From: Fimbriimonadaceae bacterium
Lineage (GTDB): Bacteria; Armatimonadota; Fimbriimonadia; Fimbriimonadales; Fimbriimonadaceae
DNA length: 64,000 nt
Reading direction: 5' to 3'
NCBI GenBank assembly: GCA_023957775.1
Contig: JAMLGR010000002.1
Span: forward strand, 124,001 to 188,000
The notes beneath the pieces were generated by a model, which was not told the DNA's origin, made no database searches, and saw nothing but the letters and a program-made list of their open reading frames with translations. This document shows, piece by piece, positions 8,149 through 17,273 of this stretch. The position numbers and the translations under genes were made by a program. Each line of letters begins with the position of its first letter. Positions within the stretch are counted from its first letter, which is position 1.

Positions 8149-11082
8149 ATGCATTGGGGAAGGTGGACTTTCGCGTTGGCTTCCGTAGCCGTGGGACTCT
8201 ATGGGTGGAGTTCGAGCCCCCTCGACCAAACCCCGCCTCCCGTCCAGAAGTCCACCCGCGTGGATTTCAATCGGGAAATCCGCCCGCTGCTTGCCAAACA
8301 CTGCTGGACGTGCCACGGCGCCGACTCGGGATCGAGACGCGCCGGTCTGCGCCTCGACACGCCGCAGGGCATCGCGGAGCTGCGCCACGGGTCCAAGCCG
8401 ATCGAGCCCGGAAACCTCAAAGCGTCGCTCGTTTGGCAACGGTTGAACCCCGAGATTCCCGCCCTCCAGATGCCTCCCCCCGAGTCGGGCATCGAGCCGA
8501 TGAACGACGCGGAGAAGGCGCTCGTCCGCCAGTGGATCGAGCAGGGAGGCAAGTTCGAACGGCACTGGGCGTTCGAACTTCCCGTGCGGAGCGATCCTCC
8601 GCAGGTGCCGGGCGATGGGTGGGTCCGCAACTTCGTCGACGCCTTCGTGCGCGCAAAGATGGAGGCGAACGGCCTGAAACCCGAGCCTGAGGCCGCCCCG
8701 GCGACGCTTCTGCGGCGCGCCAGCCTGACGCTCACCGGACTCCCGCCCACGCCGCAGGAGCTCGACAGCTTCCTTCAGGACAAGGCGGCCGGCGCCTACG
8801 AACGCGCCGTGGACCGCTTGCTGGCGAGCCCGCGCTACGGCGAGCACGAGGCGCGCTACTGGCTCGACGCCGTACGCTACGGGGACACCCACGGCCTGCA
8901 CCTCGACAACGAGCGGTCCATCTGGCCGTATCGAGACTGGGTCGTGCGCGCCTTCAACGAGGATCTGCCCTACGATCAGTTCGTGACCTGGCAGCTCGCG
9001 GGAGACCTCCTTCCGAACCCAACGACCGAGCAGTTGATCGCGACAGGCTACGTTCGTCTGAACCCCACCACGAATGAAGGGGGCGCCATCGCGGAGGAGT
9101 TTCTCGCCAAGAACACGTTCGACCGCGTGGACACGACCTCCACCGTCATGCTCGGCGTCACCCTGGGGTGCGCCCGGTGCCACGACCACAAGTACGACCC
9201 GTTCCTTCAGCGCGACTACTACGGCCTGTTCGCGTTCTTCAACAGCACCCTAGACGCGCCCCTGGACGGCAACGACAAGTTTCACGGCCCCACGGTCAAG
9301 GCCGCGCTTCCCGAACAGGAAGCCCAGTTGAGGGAGTGGGACGCCGCCCTCCGGTCTCTCGAAGCCCGGGTCGATCCGAATGAGGCGCGCGCATGGGCCG
9401 AGCGCGAGGCCGCCCGCCGCCCCTCGGTCGGCGCGTGGACCCTCGCGGGACCGTATGCCGCCGGCTCGTTCGATGCGGCCTTCGACCAGCCTTACGGACC
9501 GGAGCCCGGCGCGCTCAAGAACACCGTCGAGTGGCGTCCGATCGACCTGCCTCCGGGTAAGGCCCAACTGGGCGTCGTGGGCAAGGCGAACGCCGCCGTC
9601 TACCTGCGCGCCACGGTGGATTCCCCCTTGGCGCGGGAGGCCGAACTGCTGCTCGGAAGCGACGACGGGGTCGCCGTCTGGCTCAACGGCAAGTCCGTCC
9701 ACAAGAACAAGACCCTCCGCGCGGTCGCACCCGGCGCCGACAAGGTGCGGCTGCCGCTGCAGCAGGGCGCGAACGAACTGCTTGTGAAGATCGTGAACGC
9801 GACCGGCGACGACGGCGTGGCGATCGATCTGGCCGACCCGCTGGCCGGACGCCTCAAGGCGGAGCTCGACAAAGGCGCCAAGGCCGACCACCGGCTGTTC
9901 GCCTCGGCCTTTCTCGCGTCGGGCCCCGACTCCGCCGACGCCAAGCGGTACCGGACCGTTTCCGCGCAGCGCGATCAGCTCGACGCCTCGCTGCCCCGCA
10001 CGCTGGTCGCCGCCGAGCTTCCGATGCCGCGCACCGCCTACGTGCTCAAGCGCGGCGAGTACGACAAGCGCGGCGCACCCGTGACGCGGGCGATTCCCCG
10101 GGTCTTCGGGTGGCTCCCCTCCGGCGCGCCGGTCAACCGCCTTGGATTGGCCAAATGGATCGTGAGCCGAAAGAACCCGCTTGCGTCCCGCGTGATCGTC
10201 AACCGGATTTGGCAGCAGGAGTTCGGCACCGGCCTCGTCGCGAGCAGCGAGGATTTCGGCAGCCGAGGGGACTTCCCCAGCCATCCCGAGCTCCTCGACA
10301 CGCTCGCCGTCTGGTTCCGCGAGAACGGGTGGAGCGTGAAGAAGCTGCATCGGCTGCTGGTGACCAGCGCCACGTTCCGCCAAAGCGCGGCCGTTGACGC
10401 CGAGAAGCGGGCGCTCGACCCGGAAAACCGCCTCTTGGCGCGAGGCCCCCGATACCGGCTCGACGCGGAGGTGCTGCGCGACCAGGCCCTCTATGCGGCC
10501 GGGCTGTTGAACGAAGAGCGCGGCGGCCACGGCGTCAAGCCCTACCAGCCGCCCGGGCTTTGGGAGGAGATTGCCTACCCCGCCAGCGACACGTCGAAGT
10601 ACGTTCAGGACCACGGGCAGGCGCTCTATCGGCGAAGCCTCTACCTCTTCTGGAAGCGGACGAGCCCGCCGCCGGCTCTGCTGCTCTTCGATGCGCCGAT
10701 GCGGGAGTCATGCGTGGTGCGGCGCGCGCGGACCAACACCCCGCTTCAAGCCCTCACCGCGATGAACGCGCCGGCCTACTTCGAAGCCTCGCGCGTCATG
10801 GCCGAACGCGTGCTGCACCAGAAAGGGCCTGACGCGAGCCGCATCGATTTCGCGTTCCGACTCGCCACCGCGCGCGATCCCTCGCCGTCCGAGCAGGGCG
10901 TCCTGTTGCGCGCCTTGAGCGAGCAGCGCGCCCTGTACCACTTCGACGTGGACAACGCCAAGAAGCTGATCTCCGCCGGGGAGGCGCCCCGCGACGAATC
11001 CCTCGACCCCGCCGAGCATGCGGCATGGACCATGGTCTGCAACCTCATGCTCAACCTCGATGAAACCGTGACGATGCACTAA
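8149..11082 (+). CDS. PSCyt1-DUF1549-DUF1553 secreted cytochrome-like protein
   Basis: A 977-residue protein of a type abundant in Planctomycetota, Verrucomicrobiota and Armatimonadota. After an N-terminal hydrophobic signal ([17 protein letters not shown]) it has a PSCyt1 haem domain with CWTCH. DUF1549 follows ([15 protein letters not shown] through [13 protein letters not shown] and [12 protein letters not shown], which carries a second CxxCH). Between DUF1549 and DUF1553 sits an inserted carbohydrate-binding-like module ([18 protein letters not shown], then [12 protein letters not shown]). DUF1553 closes the chain ([22 protein letters not shown] through [22 protein letters not shown]). 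Known only as probable extracytoplasmic haem proteins linked to polysaccharide use. The next gene, 5 nt downstream, is the usual DUF1501 partner. The GTG at 8095 is less likely than ATG 8149. Confidence 0.88.
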   Translation: MHWGRWTFALASVAVGLYGWSSSPLDQTPPPVQKSTRVDFNREIRPLLAKHCWTCHGADSGSRRAGLRLDTPQGIAELRHGSKPIEPGNLKASLVWQRLNPEIPALQMPPPESGIEPMNDAEKALVRQWIEQGGKFERHWAFELPVRSDPPQVPGDGWVRNFVDAFVRAKMEANGLKPEPEAAPATLLRRASLTLTGLPPTPQELDSFLQDKAAGAYERAVDRLLASPRYGEHEARYWLDAVRYGDTHGLHLDNERSIWPYRDWVVRAFNEDLPYDQFVTWQLAGDLLPNPTTEQLIATGYVRLNPTTNEGGAIAEEFLAKNTFDRVDTTSTVMLGVTLGCARCHDHKYDPFLQRDYYGLFAFFNSTLDAPLDGNDKFHGPTVKAALPEQEAQLREWDAALRSLEARVDPNEARAWAEREAARRPSVGAWTLAGPYAAGSFDAAFDQPYGPEPGALKNTVEWRPIDLPPGKAQLGVVGKANAAVYLRATVDSPLAREAELLLGSDDGVAVWLNGKSVHKNKTLRAVAPGADKVRLPLQQGANELLVKIVNATGDDGVAIDLADPLAGRLKAELDKGAKADHRLFASAFLASGPDSADAKRYRTVSAQRDQLDASLPRTLVAAELPMPRTAYVLKRGEYDKRGAPVTRAIPRVFGWLPSGAPVNRLGLAKWIVSRKNPLASRVIVNRIWQQEFGTGLVASSEDFGSRGDFPSHPELLDTLAVWFRENGWSVKKLHRLLVTSATFRQSAAVDAEKRALDPENRLLARGPRYRLDAEVLRDQALYAAGLLNEERGGHGVKPYQPPGLWEEIAYPASDTSKYVQDHGQALYRRSLYLFWKRTSPPPALLLFDAPMRESCVVRRARTNTPLQALTAMNAPAYFEASRVMAERVLHQKGPDASRIDFAFRLATARDPSPSEQGVLLRALSEQRALYHFDVDNAKKLISAGEAPRDESLDPAEHAAWTMVCNLMLNLDETVTMH

Positions 11083-11087
11083 CGACC

Positions 11088-12575
11088 ATGAACCTCCACG
11101 ACGAACAAGCCTTGCTGATGACCCGACGCCAGCTCTTCGGGCGGACCGCCCTGGGCGTGGGCACCGCCGCCCTCGCGTCCATCTTGAGGGCGGAACCGGG
11201 ACTCCAGGGCCACTCCGGCGCCCCCCACTTCCCTCCCAAGGCGAAGCGCGTCATCCAGCTCGTGATGAACGGCGGGCCCAGCCAGATGGACCTGTTCGAC
11301 TACAAGCCCGCCATGGAGGCGGTGTTCAACGAGGACCTTCCCGAGCACATCCGCAACGGCCAGCGCCTCACGACGATGACCAGCGGCCAGACCCGGTTCC
11401 CCATCGCGCCCTCGAAGTACAAGTTCCAACGCTACGAGAACAACGCCGACGGGCTGTGGGTGAGCGAGCTGCTGCCGCATACGGCGACCGTGGCCAAGGA
11501 GCTTTGCGTCGTGCACTCGATGTACACCGAGGCGATCAACCACGATCCTGCGGTCACGTACATCCAGACCGGCAGCCAGCTTCCCGGCCGACCCAGCATC
11601 GGCGCCTGGGTGAGCTACGGGTTGGGAACGGACAACAAGGACCTGCCCACCTACGTGGTTCTGCACTCGACCTGGAGCAGCAAACGCGACGCGCAGGCGC
11701 TCTACACGCGCCTGTGGGGGGCGGGCTTCCTGCCCAGCCAACACCAGGGCGTCGCGCTGCGCACCCAAGGCGACCCCGTGCTCTACCTGAGCGATCCGGA
11801 CGGAGTGAACCGCATGTCGCGCAGGCAGATGCTCGACAGCCTCGCGGAGCTCAACCACATGCAGCTCGGCCATTTCGGCGATCCCGAGATCTCCGCGCGC
11901 ATCGCGCAATACGAGATGGCGTACCGCCTGCAAACCAGCGTGCCGGATCTGATGGACTTCTCGAACGAACCGGACGCGACGTTCGAGATGTACGGAACCG
12001 ACGCGCGCAAACCTGGAACGTTCGCAGCGAACTGCCTGCTCGCCCGGCGCCTCGCCGAGCGCGATGTGCGCTTCATCCAGATCTACCACCGCGGGTGGGA
12101 CCAACACGACAACGTCGCCCGCGACCTGCCGGCGCAGTGCAAAGACGTGGACCAGGCCAGCGCGGCGCTGGTCAAGGACCTGCGGCAGCGAGGGCTTCTC
12201 GACGAGACCCTGGTGATCTGGGGCGGAGAGTTCGGCCGCACCGTCTACTGCCAAGGACCGCTGTCCCACGAGAACTACGGCCGCGACCATCACCCGCGCT
12301 GCTTCACGATGTGGATGGCCGGCGGCGGAGTCAAGCCGGGCATCACCTACGGAAAGACCGACGAGTACGGCTACAACATCGTGGACGCGTCCGGCAACCC
12401 CCTCGATCCCACACCGGACGAGTTCGTTCCTGGAGCGGTCCACGTGCACGACTTGAACGCAACCATTCTCCGGTGCCTCGGCGTCGACCACACCAAGCTC
12501 ACCTACCGCTATCAGGGTCGGGACTTCCGGCTGACCGACGTGCACGGCCACGTGGTCCAGGACCTTCTCGCTTAG
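11088..12575 (+). CDS. DUF1501 sulfatase-fold protein with Tat signal
   Basis: A 495-residue protein exported by the Tat route: [21 protein letters not shown] carries the twin-arginine motif and hydrophobic core. The body has the DUF1501 landmarks [22 protein letters not shown]-like [14 protein letters not shown], and [12 protein letters not shown] followed by [21 protein letters not shown]. The fold belongs to the alkaline phosphatase/sulfatase superfamily, but the catalytic Ser/Cys is not conserved in the family, so it may not hydrolyse sulfate. It is translationally adjacent to the DUF1549/DUF1553 gene (5 nt), and the two families are paired in many genomes. They probably act together in the periplasm or at the cell surface. 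Confidence 0.9.
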   Translation: MNLHDEQALLMTRRQLFGRTALGVGTAALASILRAEPGLQGHSGAPHFPPKAKRVIQLVMNGGPSQMDLFDYKPAMEAVFNEDLPEHIRNGQRLTTMTSGQTRFPIAPSKYKFQRYENNADGLWVSELLPHTATVAKELCVVHSMYTEAINHDPAVTYIQTGSQLPGRPSIGAWVSYGLGTDNKDLPTYVVLHSTWSSKRDAQALYTRLWGAGFLPSQHQGVALRTQGDPVLYLSDPDGVNRMSRRQMLDSLAELNHMQLGHFGDPEISARIAQYEMAYRLQTSVPDLMDFSNEPDATFEMYGTDARKPGTFAANCLLARRLAERDVRFIQIYHRGWDQHDNVARDLPAQCKDVDQASAALVKDLRQRGLLDETLVIWGGEFGRTVYCQGPLSHENYGRDHHPRCFTMWMAGGGVKPGITYGKTDEYGYNIVDASGNPLDPTPDEFVPGAVHVHDLNATILRCLGVDHTKLTYRYQGRDFRLTDVHGHVVQDLLA

Positions 12576-12597
12576 CGGGGTTCGGCCACAATAGGGC

Positions 12598-13098
12598 ATG
12601 GCACTGCTCTGCCCTAGTTGCCGCATCGAGATGGAAGCGCTGGACTATCTCGGCGTACCCATCGACGTCTGCCCGGACTGCGCTGGTGTGTGGTTCGATG
12701 ACGGCGAGCTCGCCAAGTTGTCGCAGGCCGCCCCTGCGGCGCTGGAAGCGCTCGACTCGCGCCTCACTCCCGAATTCGAGGTCCTGAACGTTCCCGGATC
12801 CCTGAAACAGTGCCCCCGCTGCACAGTCCATCTCCGATCCTATCGCTACCGCTACGACTCTCCGGTCGTCATCGATTCGTGTCCGAAGTGCGCGGGCATT
12901 TTCGTGGAGGACCAGGAGTTGGAGGCGATCTACCACATCATGGAGACGGAGCAGAGGGAGAAGGTCAATGCGGTGGTGGCGTCCCGGCGCATGCACAAGG
13001 GGCGTTCGGCCAGCATCGGAACGCACTCCCTCGAGCGCAGCGTCGCCACGTTGCTTCATGCGTTGCGGCACTGGCGCGAACACGCCAGCTCGCCCTAG
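12598..13098 (+). CDS. Protein with two TFIIB-type zinc ribbons
   Basis: A 166-residue cytoplasmic protein. Two related zinc-ribbon modules are visible: C5/C8 with C25/C28 (CPSC, CPDCAGVWFDDGEL), and C72/C75 with C95/C98 (CPRC, CPKCAGIFVEDQEL). Each ends in an acidic G(V/I)(W/F)F(D/E)DGEL-like tail that defines zf-TFIIB proteins of bacteria (PF13453). The last 50 residues are basic and probably helical. The molecular role of these proteins is not known; nucleic-acid or protein binding is inferred. The gene begins 22 nt after DUF1501, so it may be cotranscribed. Confidence 0.85.
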   Translation: MALLCPSCRIEMEALDYLGVPIDVCPDCAGVWFDDGELAKLSQAAPAALEALDSRLTPEFEVLNVPGSLKQCPRCTVHLRSYRYRYDSPVVIDSCPKCAGIFVEDQELEAIYHIMETEQREKVNAVVASRRMHKGRSASIGTHSLERSVATLLHALRHWREHASSP

Positions 13099-13179
13099 CA
13101 CGGCCGGCCCTGCGCGGGGAATCGGTGTACCATAAGAGGCAGTTCCGGCCCCTCGAGGGGGTCGAGGTGTTTTGAAAGG

Positions 13180-15201
13180 ATGCGGCGACTCACCCTTTGG
13201 TGTCTGGGAACGGCCTTGTTGTTCGCGCTTTGCGCGGCGGTGATTGGAAACCCCGCCCCGACCCAGTCCCTCCAAATCGCGTTTCGCGACAGCATGACGG
13301 GCTTGGCGGTCAAGCCCACGACGGCGATCGTGCGGAATCGAACGACCGGAAAGGTCGTTGCCCGAGGCTCGGGAGCCGCCATTCTGACGGCCCGCCTGGT
13401 CTTGGGGACCTACGAAATCGTGGCCACGTCTGAAGACCACGGCACGATGAGCAGCGAGACGACCCTCTCGCCGAATGGTCCGGCCAACCTCAAGTTCCAC
13501 ATGGATCCGGAGGAGATTCCGACGAAGATCGCATCGGGCACCCTCCGCAACGAAGCCCGGCCGGACGCGCATCTGGTGGTCGGCTACGTGGCCGACGAGG
13601 CATCCGGCGAACCGCTCGGCGGGGTTCGCGTCCTCGTCCCCGGAGGCGAGACGTCCACAGAGGCCGACGGCTTCTTCCGCGCGTACGTCCCGGTCAAACC
13701 GGGTCTCGCGATCCGGTTCGAACTGCCCGGCCACCAGTCGGAAGAGCACCGCAATCTCGAGACGTGGCCCGGGGGAGACACGCTGTTCCGCATCGCCTTG
13801 GCCAAGGGGCGCGGCGAGCGCATCGTGGACGAGGCGCGCCTGCGCGATCGTGCCGGAGGCGAACTCGCCGACAACTCCGATTGCGATTCGTGCACGAAGC
13901 AGGAGGGCGCCTACGTGCCTAGGGGAGGCGGGGAGGACTCGATGACCGGTCCGGCCCTTCCCAAGTACATCCGGGTCGGCCGGAACTGCTCGAGTCGGAC
14001 GACGTGCACGATCGTCGAGGTGTACACGCTCGACCGCTACGTCAAGGGCGTCTTGCCGGCGGAGTGGTACTCGTGCTGGGGCAACGTGGCTGGCGGGATG
14101 GACTCCCTTCGGGCTGGAGCCGTCGCGGTTCGAAGCTACGGGGTGTCGTTCGTCTACTCGCCCGCGACCTCCAACTACGACATCTGCGACACCACCGCGT
14201 GCCAGGTGTTCGGAAACACGACGACCACCAACGCGAACAATGCGACCGACCAGACTTCAGGGTGGGTGCTGCTCACCAGTTCGGGTTCCGTCGCACGATC
14301 GGAGTACTCCGCCGAGAACAACAACAACGGCTGCGGCGACGGGTGGTCGGGAACCGGATCGACCTGGCCGTGCATCTCGGACCCCGTGTGCACCGGATTC
14401 GCCGACAACGGGCATGGTCGCGGCCTGTGCCAATGGGGGTCGGCACGCTGGGCCACCGGCCGTCGCCTTTCCAGCAGCCAATCGTGCACTTCGAGCGCAC
14501 CCCTGCACGGTTACGGGACGAAGAACTGGCAGCAGATCCTGGCGCACTACTACCCGAACTACGCACTCGAGCAGGGTGGGCGGGCGACGTTTGTCGGCTT
14601 TGGCGCCGATCCCAGCGAAGTGGTTGTCGGCCAAACGACGACTTTCAACGAGGCGATCGATGCCAACCAACCGATCATTCGCGTTCTGCTGGGGGCGTCG
14701 ATCGCTCCTTCGGGCAGTTCCAACTGGTCTTCGAACCCCGCGGGGGACCGACGCGTCGATCTTCCACCCGGCACTTCGGTGCAGACCCGCCCGTTCACGG
14801 TGTCGAGTGGCCAACCCTGGGGAATGCACGACGTGCTGGCGGCGCTCTATTACGACCGCAACAACAACTTCGTCATCGACTCGGGCGACTTTGTGATCGA
14901 AGACGGCCGGTTCAACAACGCGCTCCGCGTCCGCTCGCCGATTGCCGTATCGGTATCCCCGATCTGGGCAAAACTCGGCCGCGGCCAGTCGAAACAGTTC
15001 CACGCGGAGGTGACGGGGTCTTCCAACACGGCGGTCGCCTGGAGCGTGTTGATGGGACCCGGGACGATCTCGGCGAACGGCCTGTTCACCGCTTCGTCCA
15101 CGGCGGGCGGCGAGACGGTCGTGCAGGCGGCCAGCGTCGCCGACCCGACTCGAACCGCCCGAGCCAAGATCTTCACGATGATGCCCTGGGGCGGGTTCTA
15201 G
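13180..15201 (+). CDS. Secreted SpoIID/LytB-domain protein
   Basis: A 673-residue exported protein (signal RRLTLWCLGTALLFALCAA). It has carboxypeptidase-regulatory-like beta domains at about residues 30-110 and 130-210 (VVGYVADEASGEPLGGVRV). A SpoIID/LytB region runs from about 280 to 460: LDRYVKGVLPAEW contains the Glu that is catalytic in SpoIID transglycosylases, followed by AGAVAVRSYGVSFV and the late GHGRGLCQWGSARWA. The C-terminus is Ig-like. SpoIID cleaves denuded peptidoglycan glycan chains; outside sporulating bacteria the role is general wall remodelling. A SPOR domain is not visible. Two C-rich segments (DCDSCTK, CSSRTTC) could form disulfides, consistent with export. It ends against a convergent gene. 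Confidence 0.85.
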   Translation: MRRLTLWCLGTALLFALCAAVIGNPAPTQSLQIAFRDSMTGLAVKPTTAIVRNRTTGKVVARGSGAAILTARLVLGTYEIVATSEDHGTMSSETTLSPNGPANLKFHMDPEEIPTKIASGTLRNEARPDAHLVVGYVADEASGEPLGGVRVLVPGGETSTEADGFFRAYVPVKPGLAIRFELPGHQSEEHRNLETWPGGDTLFRIALAKGRGERIVDEARLRDRAGGELADNSDCDSCTKQEGAYVPRGGGEDSMTGPALPKYIRVGRNCSSRTTCTIVEVYTLDRYVKGVLPAEWYSCWGNVAGGMDSLRAGAVAVRSYGVSFVYSPATSNYDICDTTACQVFGNTTTTNANNATDQTSGWVLLTSSGSVARSEYSAENNNNGCGDGWSGTGSTWPCISDPVCTGFADNGHGRGLCQWGSARWATGRRLSSSQSCTSSAPLHGYGTKNWQQILAHYYPNYALEQGGRATFVGFGADPSEVVVGQTTTFNEAIDANQPIIRVLLGASIAPSGSSNWSSNPAGDRRVDLPPGTSVQTRPFTVSSGQPWGMHDVLAALYYDRNNNFVIDSGDFVIEDGRFNNALRVRSPIAVSVSPIWAKLGRGQSKQFHAEVTGSSNTAVAWSVLMGPGTISANGLFTASSTAGGETVVQAASVADPTRTARAKIFTMMPWGGF

Positions 15202-15202
15202 C

Positions 15203-16294
15203 CTAAGCGGGAGGGTCTTCCACGTCGAACCAACCCGGGGTCGAGAGGATCTTCGCCTCCAGCCCCTTGGGAAGGGTGAGCAGCGTTCCCGGCTCGTGGC
15301 GTGGAACCCTCAGCCGCACCGCCGCTCCCGCTCGCACCTTGAGCGGCCACTCGGGATCGCTGATGGCGACTCGTGCCAAAGCCACCTGGTCGGCGCCCAG
15401 GGCCATGGCCCCTCGCACGTCCTCGAGCGAACGGATGGCGCCCACGCCGATCAAGGGCACTCTGCGATCGATGTGCGAGGCCAGCGTGGCCAGGATGGGT
15501 TCGGTCCCACCATGAAGGCTCGGTTGGTCCCATGCACGCAGGGAAACGTGGAGGTAGGCCAGCGGAAGGGCCATCAAGCGGTCGATCAACGCGAGCGTGT
15601 CGGCCAGGCGGATCCCGGGCGTGAGCGGCTCCTCGGGGCTGAACCGGTAACCCACCGGAAACTCCGGCCCCACCGCTTCGAGGACCGAGCGGCTGACGCG
15701 TTCCGAAAAGAGCAGTCGGTCGCGTCCCCACGCATCGGTGCGGCGGTTGCTGTGCGGGCTCACGAACTGTTGCAGAAGATACGTGTTTGCCCCATGGATC
15801 TCAATCGCGTCGAATCCAGCCGCCTGGCCCCGGGCCGCCGCGGCCCCGTAGGCCTCCACAAGCTCTTCGACTTCGTCCCCGGCCAGGGCGCGCGGCACCT
15901 CGGCCGCGTCGTCCAAAGGAACGGCGGACGCCGAAACGGGTTGTCCCCCGCAGACCAAGGAGGGACACCTTCTGCCTCCGTGGTGGATCTGGAGGACCGA
16001 AACGGCTCCCCCTTCCCGGATCGAGTCGGCAACCCTTCTTAGCGAAGGGAGAAACCGATCGTCCCAACACGCCCACTGGCCCACAAAGGCCTTGCCTCCC
16101 GGATGGACGCAGCACGCGGCCGTCATCACCGCGCCGAACCCGCCTTCGGCACGCCTGCGCAGGTACGGAATCTCGTCGTCCGAAATGACGCCGTCCGGTC
16201 GGCTCGAGTAGGTCGTCATCGGCGCGACGACGAGGCGGTTGGGGACCTCGCACCGGCCCCATCGGATGGGAGCCCAAGGATCCGGCGCGTTCAA
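15203..16294 (-). CDS. NADH:flavin oxidoreductase, old yellow enzyme family
   Basis: A 363-residue TIM-barrel FMN enzyme. Landmarks in order are PNRLVVAPMTTYSS (FMN phosphate end), LQIHHGGRRC, GFDAIEIHGANTYLLQQFVSPHSNRRTDAWG (family signature with the conserved His-Asn region altered to HGAN), and VPLIGVGAIRSLEDVRGAMALGADQVALAR (phosphate-binding strand). Such enzymes reduce activated C=C bonds with NAD(P)H. The start is TTG at 16294, overlapping the stop of the upstream Fic-like gene as TTGA, which implies translational coupling. No better ATG exists before residue 26. The length is short of the 600-residue 2,4-dienoyl-CoA reductase type, so no FeS/FAD half is present. Confidence 0.9.
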   Translation of the reverse strand: MNAPDPWAPIRWGRCEVPNRLVVAPMTTYSSRPDGVISDDEIPYLRRRAEGGFGAVMTAACCVHPGGKAFVGQWACWDDRFLPSLRRVADSIREGGAVSVLQIHHGGRRCPSLVCGGQPVSASAVPLDDAAEVPRALAGDEVEELVEAYGAAAARGQAAGFDAIEIHGANTYLLQQFVSPHSNRRTDAWGRDRLLFSERVSRSVLEAVGPEFPVGYRFSPEEPLTPGIRLADTLALIDRLMALPLAYLHVSLRAWDQPSLHGGTEPILATLASHIDRRVPLIGVGAIRSLEDVRGAMALGADQVALARVAISDPEWPLKVRAGAAVRLRVPRHEPGTLLTLPKGLEAKILSTPGWFDVEDPPA

Positions 16295-16767
16295 ACTGCG
16301 GACGGCGTCGCTTCCCGAAGCGAGGCGAGGGTCGCCGGGTAGCGATCGAGGAGGGTTCTCACGGCCGCCTCGACGGTCTCGGGAGCGTGGCCTTCGGCGG
16401 GCTCGACCACCATCTCCAGTGCTTTGTGGGCCTGCACGGCCTCGGTGCCGATCTTCTCCAACCAGTTTGCGCCTTCGGCATCGGGCAGGGTGGGTTGGAT
16501 CCCGTTGAGCATCAAGAACGCGAAGCAGGCGAGAAATCCGGTGGCCTCGTTTCCACGATCGAACGGGCGCAACTTGAAGAAGCCCATCAGGAACCGGTCC
16601 GCCCGATCGATCGGTGCGTTGCTGGAACCGTATGCGTACTGGTAGCTCGCGACCTCTTCCAAGGGCGCGTAGCGGAACCCCTGGACGGCCTTCGTCGCCT
16701 GCAGGTTGGTCCAGAGGATGTCCTGAACGGTGAGATACCGCGTCGCGGTCGCTTTGGAATGCTCCAT
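16291..16767 (-). CDS. Fic/Doc-fold protein with degenerate active site
   Basis: A 158-residue protein. RYLTVQDILWTNLQATKAVQ is the N-terminal block of Doc-like proteins, and MGFFKLRPFDRGNEATGFLACFAFLMLNG aligns with the Fic motif region HPFxxGNxRT. Here the catalytic His is Arg and the downstream Arg is Ala, while Phe, Gly and Asn stay. AMP- or phosphotransfer is therefore not expected unless another residue takes over. The gene overlaps the old-yellow-enzyme gene by 4 nt and follows a small exported protein by 14 nt. There is no antitoxin-like small gene next to it, so it does not look like a toxin-antitoxin pair. It may be a pseudoenzyme or a binding protein. Confidence 0.65.
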   Translation of the reverse strand: MEHSKATATRYLTVQDILWTNLQATKAVQGFRYAPLEEVASYQYAYGSSNAPIDRADRFLMGFFKLRPFDRGNEATGFLACFAFLMLNGIQPTLPDAEGANWLEKIGTEAVQAHKALEMVVEPAEGHAPETVEAAVRTLLDRYPATLASLREATPSAV

Positions 16768-16781
16768 GCCTACGCGGGAGT

Positions 16782-17213
16782 TTACTCCGCGGAGGCGACC
16801 CAAAGCGGGCGGCCTTCCACGGTCCTCAGCCTTGCTTCGCTTTTGCCTCGCCGCATCCGCGAGGCCAGGTAGCTGGAGCCGTGGCCATCCCAAAGTTTGG
16901 CACCGGCGAAGTCGATCTCGTCCCCCATGCGGGGCATGAGGCCCTGCTCTCGGAGATACGCCTGGGGTCCAAGTTCGACCAGTGCGGAGCGACCGTCCCC
17001 CAATCGAATCAGGACGGCAACCCCCGGGGCCACATCGGGTCGCGGCGCCGAGACGTCGATTCCGATCACCCGCCCGGTGAACACGAAGACGCGACTGGGA
17101 TCGAACGAACCGTTCAACGCGGACCCTTCTTGCCAACCTTGGTACGCCGAAGGCCCCTGCGCCATGGACGTGGCGGCAAGAGCGACGAGCATCAATGTGG
17201 TTGGAACGCGCAT
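16782..17213 (-). CDS. Small exported protein of unknown function
   Basis: A 143-residue protein with a clear signal peptide (MRVPTTLMLVALAATSMAQ). The mature part is beta-rich (VFVFTGRVIGIDVS, PGVAVLIRLGDGRSALVELGP, MGDEIDFAGAKL) and resembles an OB-fold or lipocalin-like barrel of exported proteins that hold metal or cofactor. No catalytic motif is visible and I do not recognise the family. It sits first in a minus-strand run of three genes with 14 nt and then a 4-nt overlap, so it is probably cotranscribed with the Fic-like and old-yellow-enzyme genes. Confidence 0.6.
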   Translation of the reverse strand: MRVPTTLMLVALAATSMAQGPSAYQGWQEGSALNGSFDPSRVFVFTGRVIGIDVSAPRPDVAPGVAVLIRLGDGRSALVELGPQAYLREQGLMPRMGDEIDFAGAKLWDGHGSSYLASRMRRGKSEARLRTVEGRPLWVASAE

Positions 17214-17273
17214 GGGACTCCCGGCAAGGTTGCCGTGTGGATCATGCCGTACCTGGTGGACGATGCCACCCGT

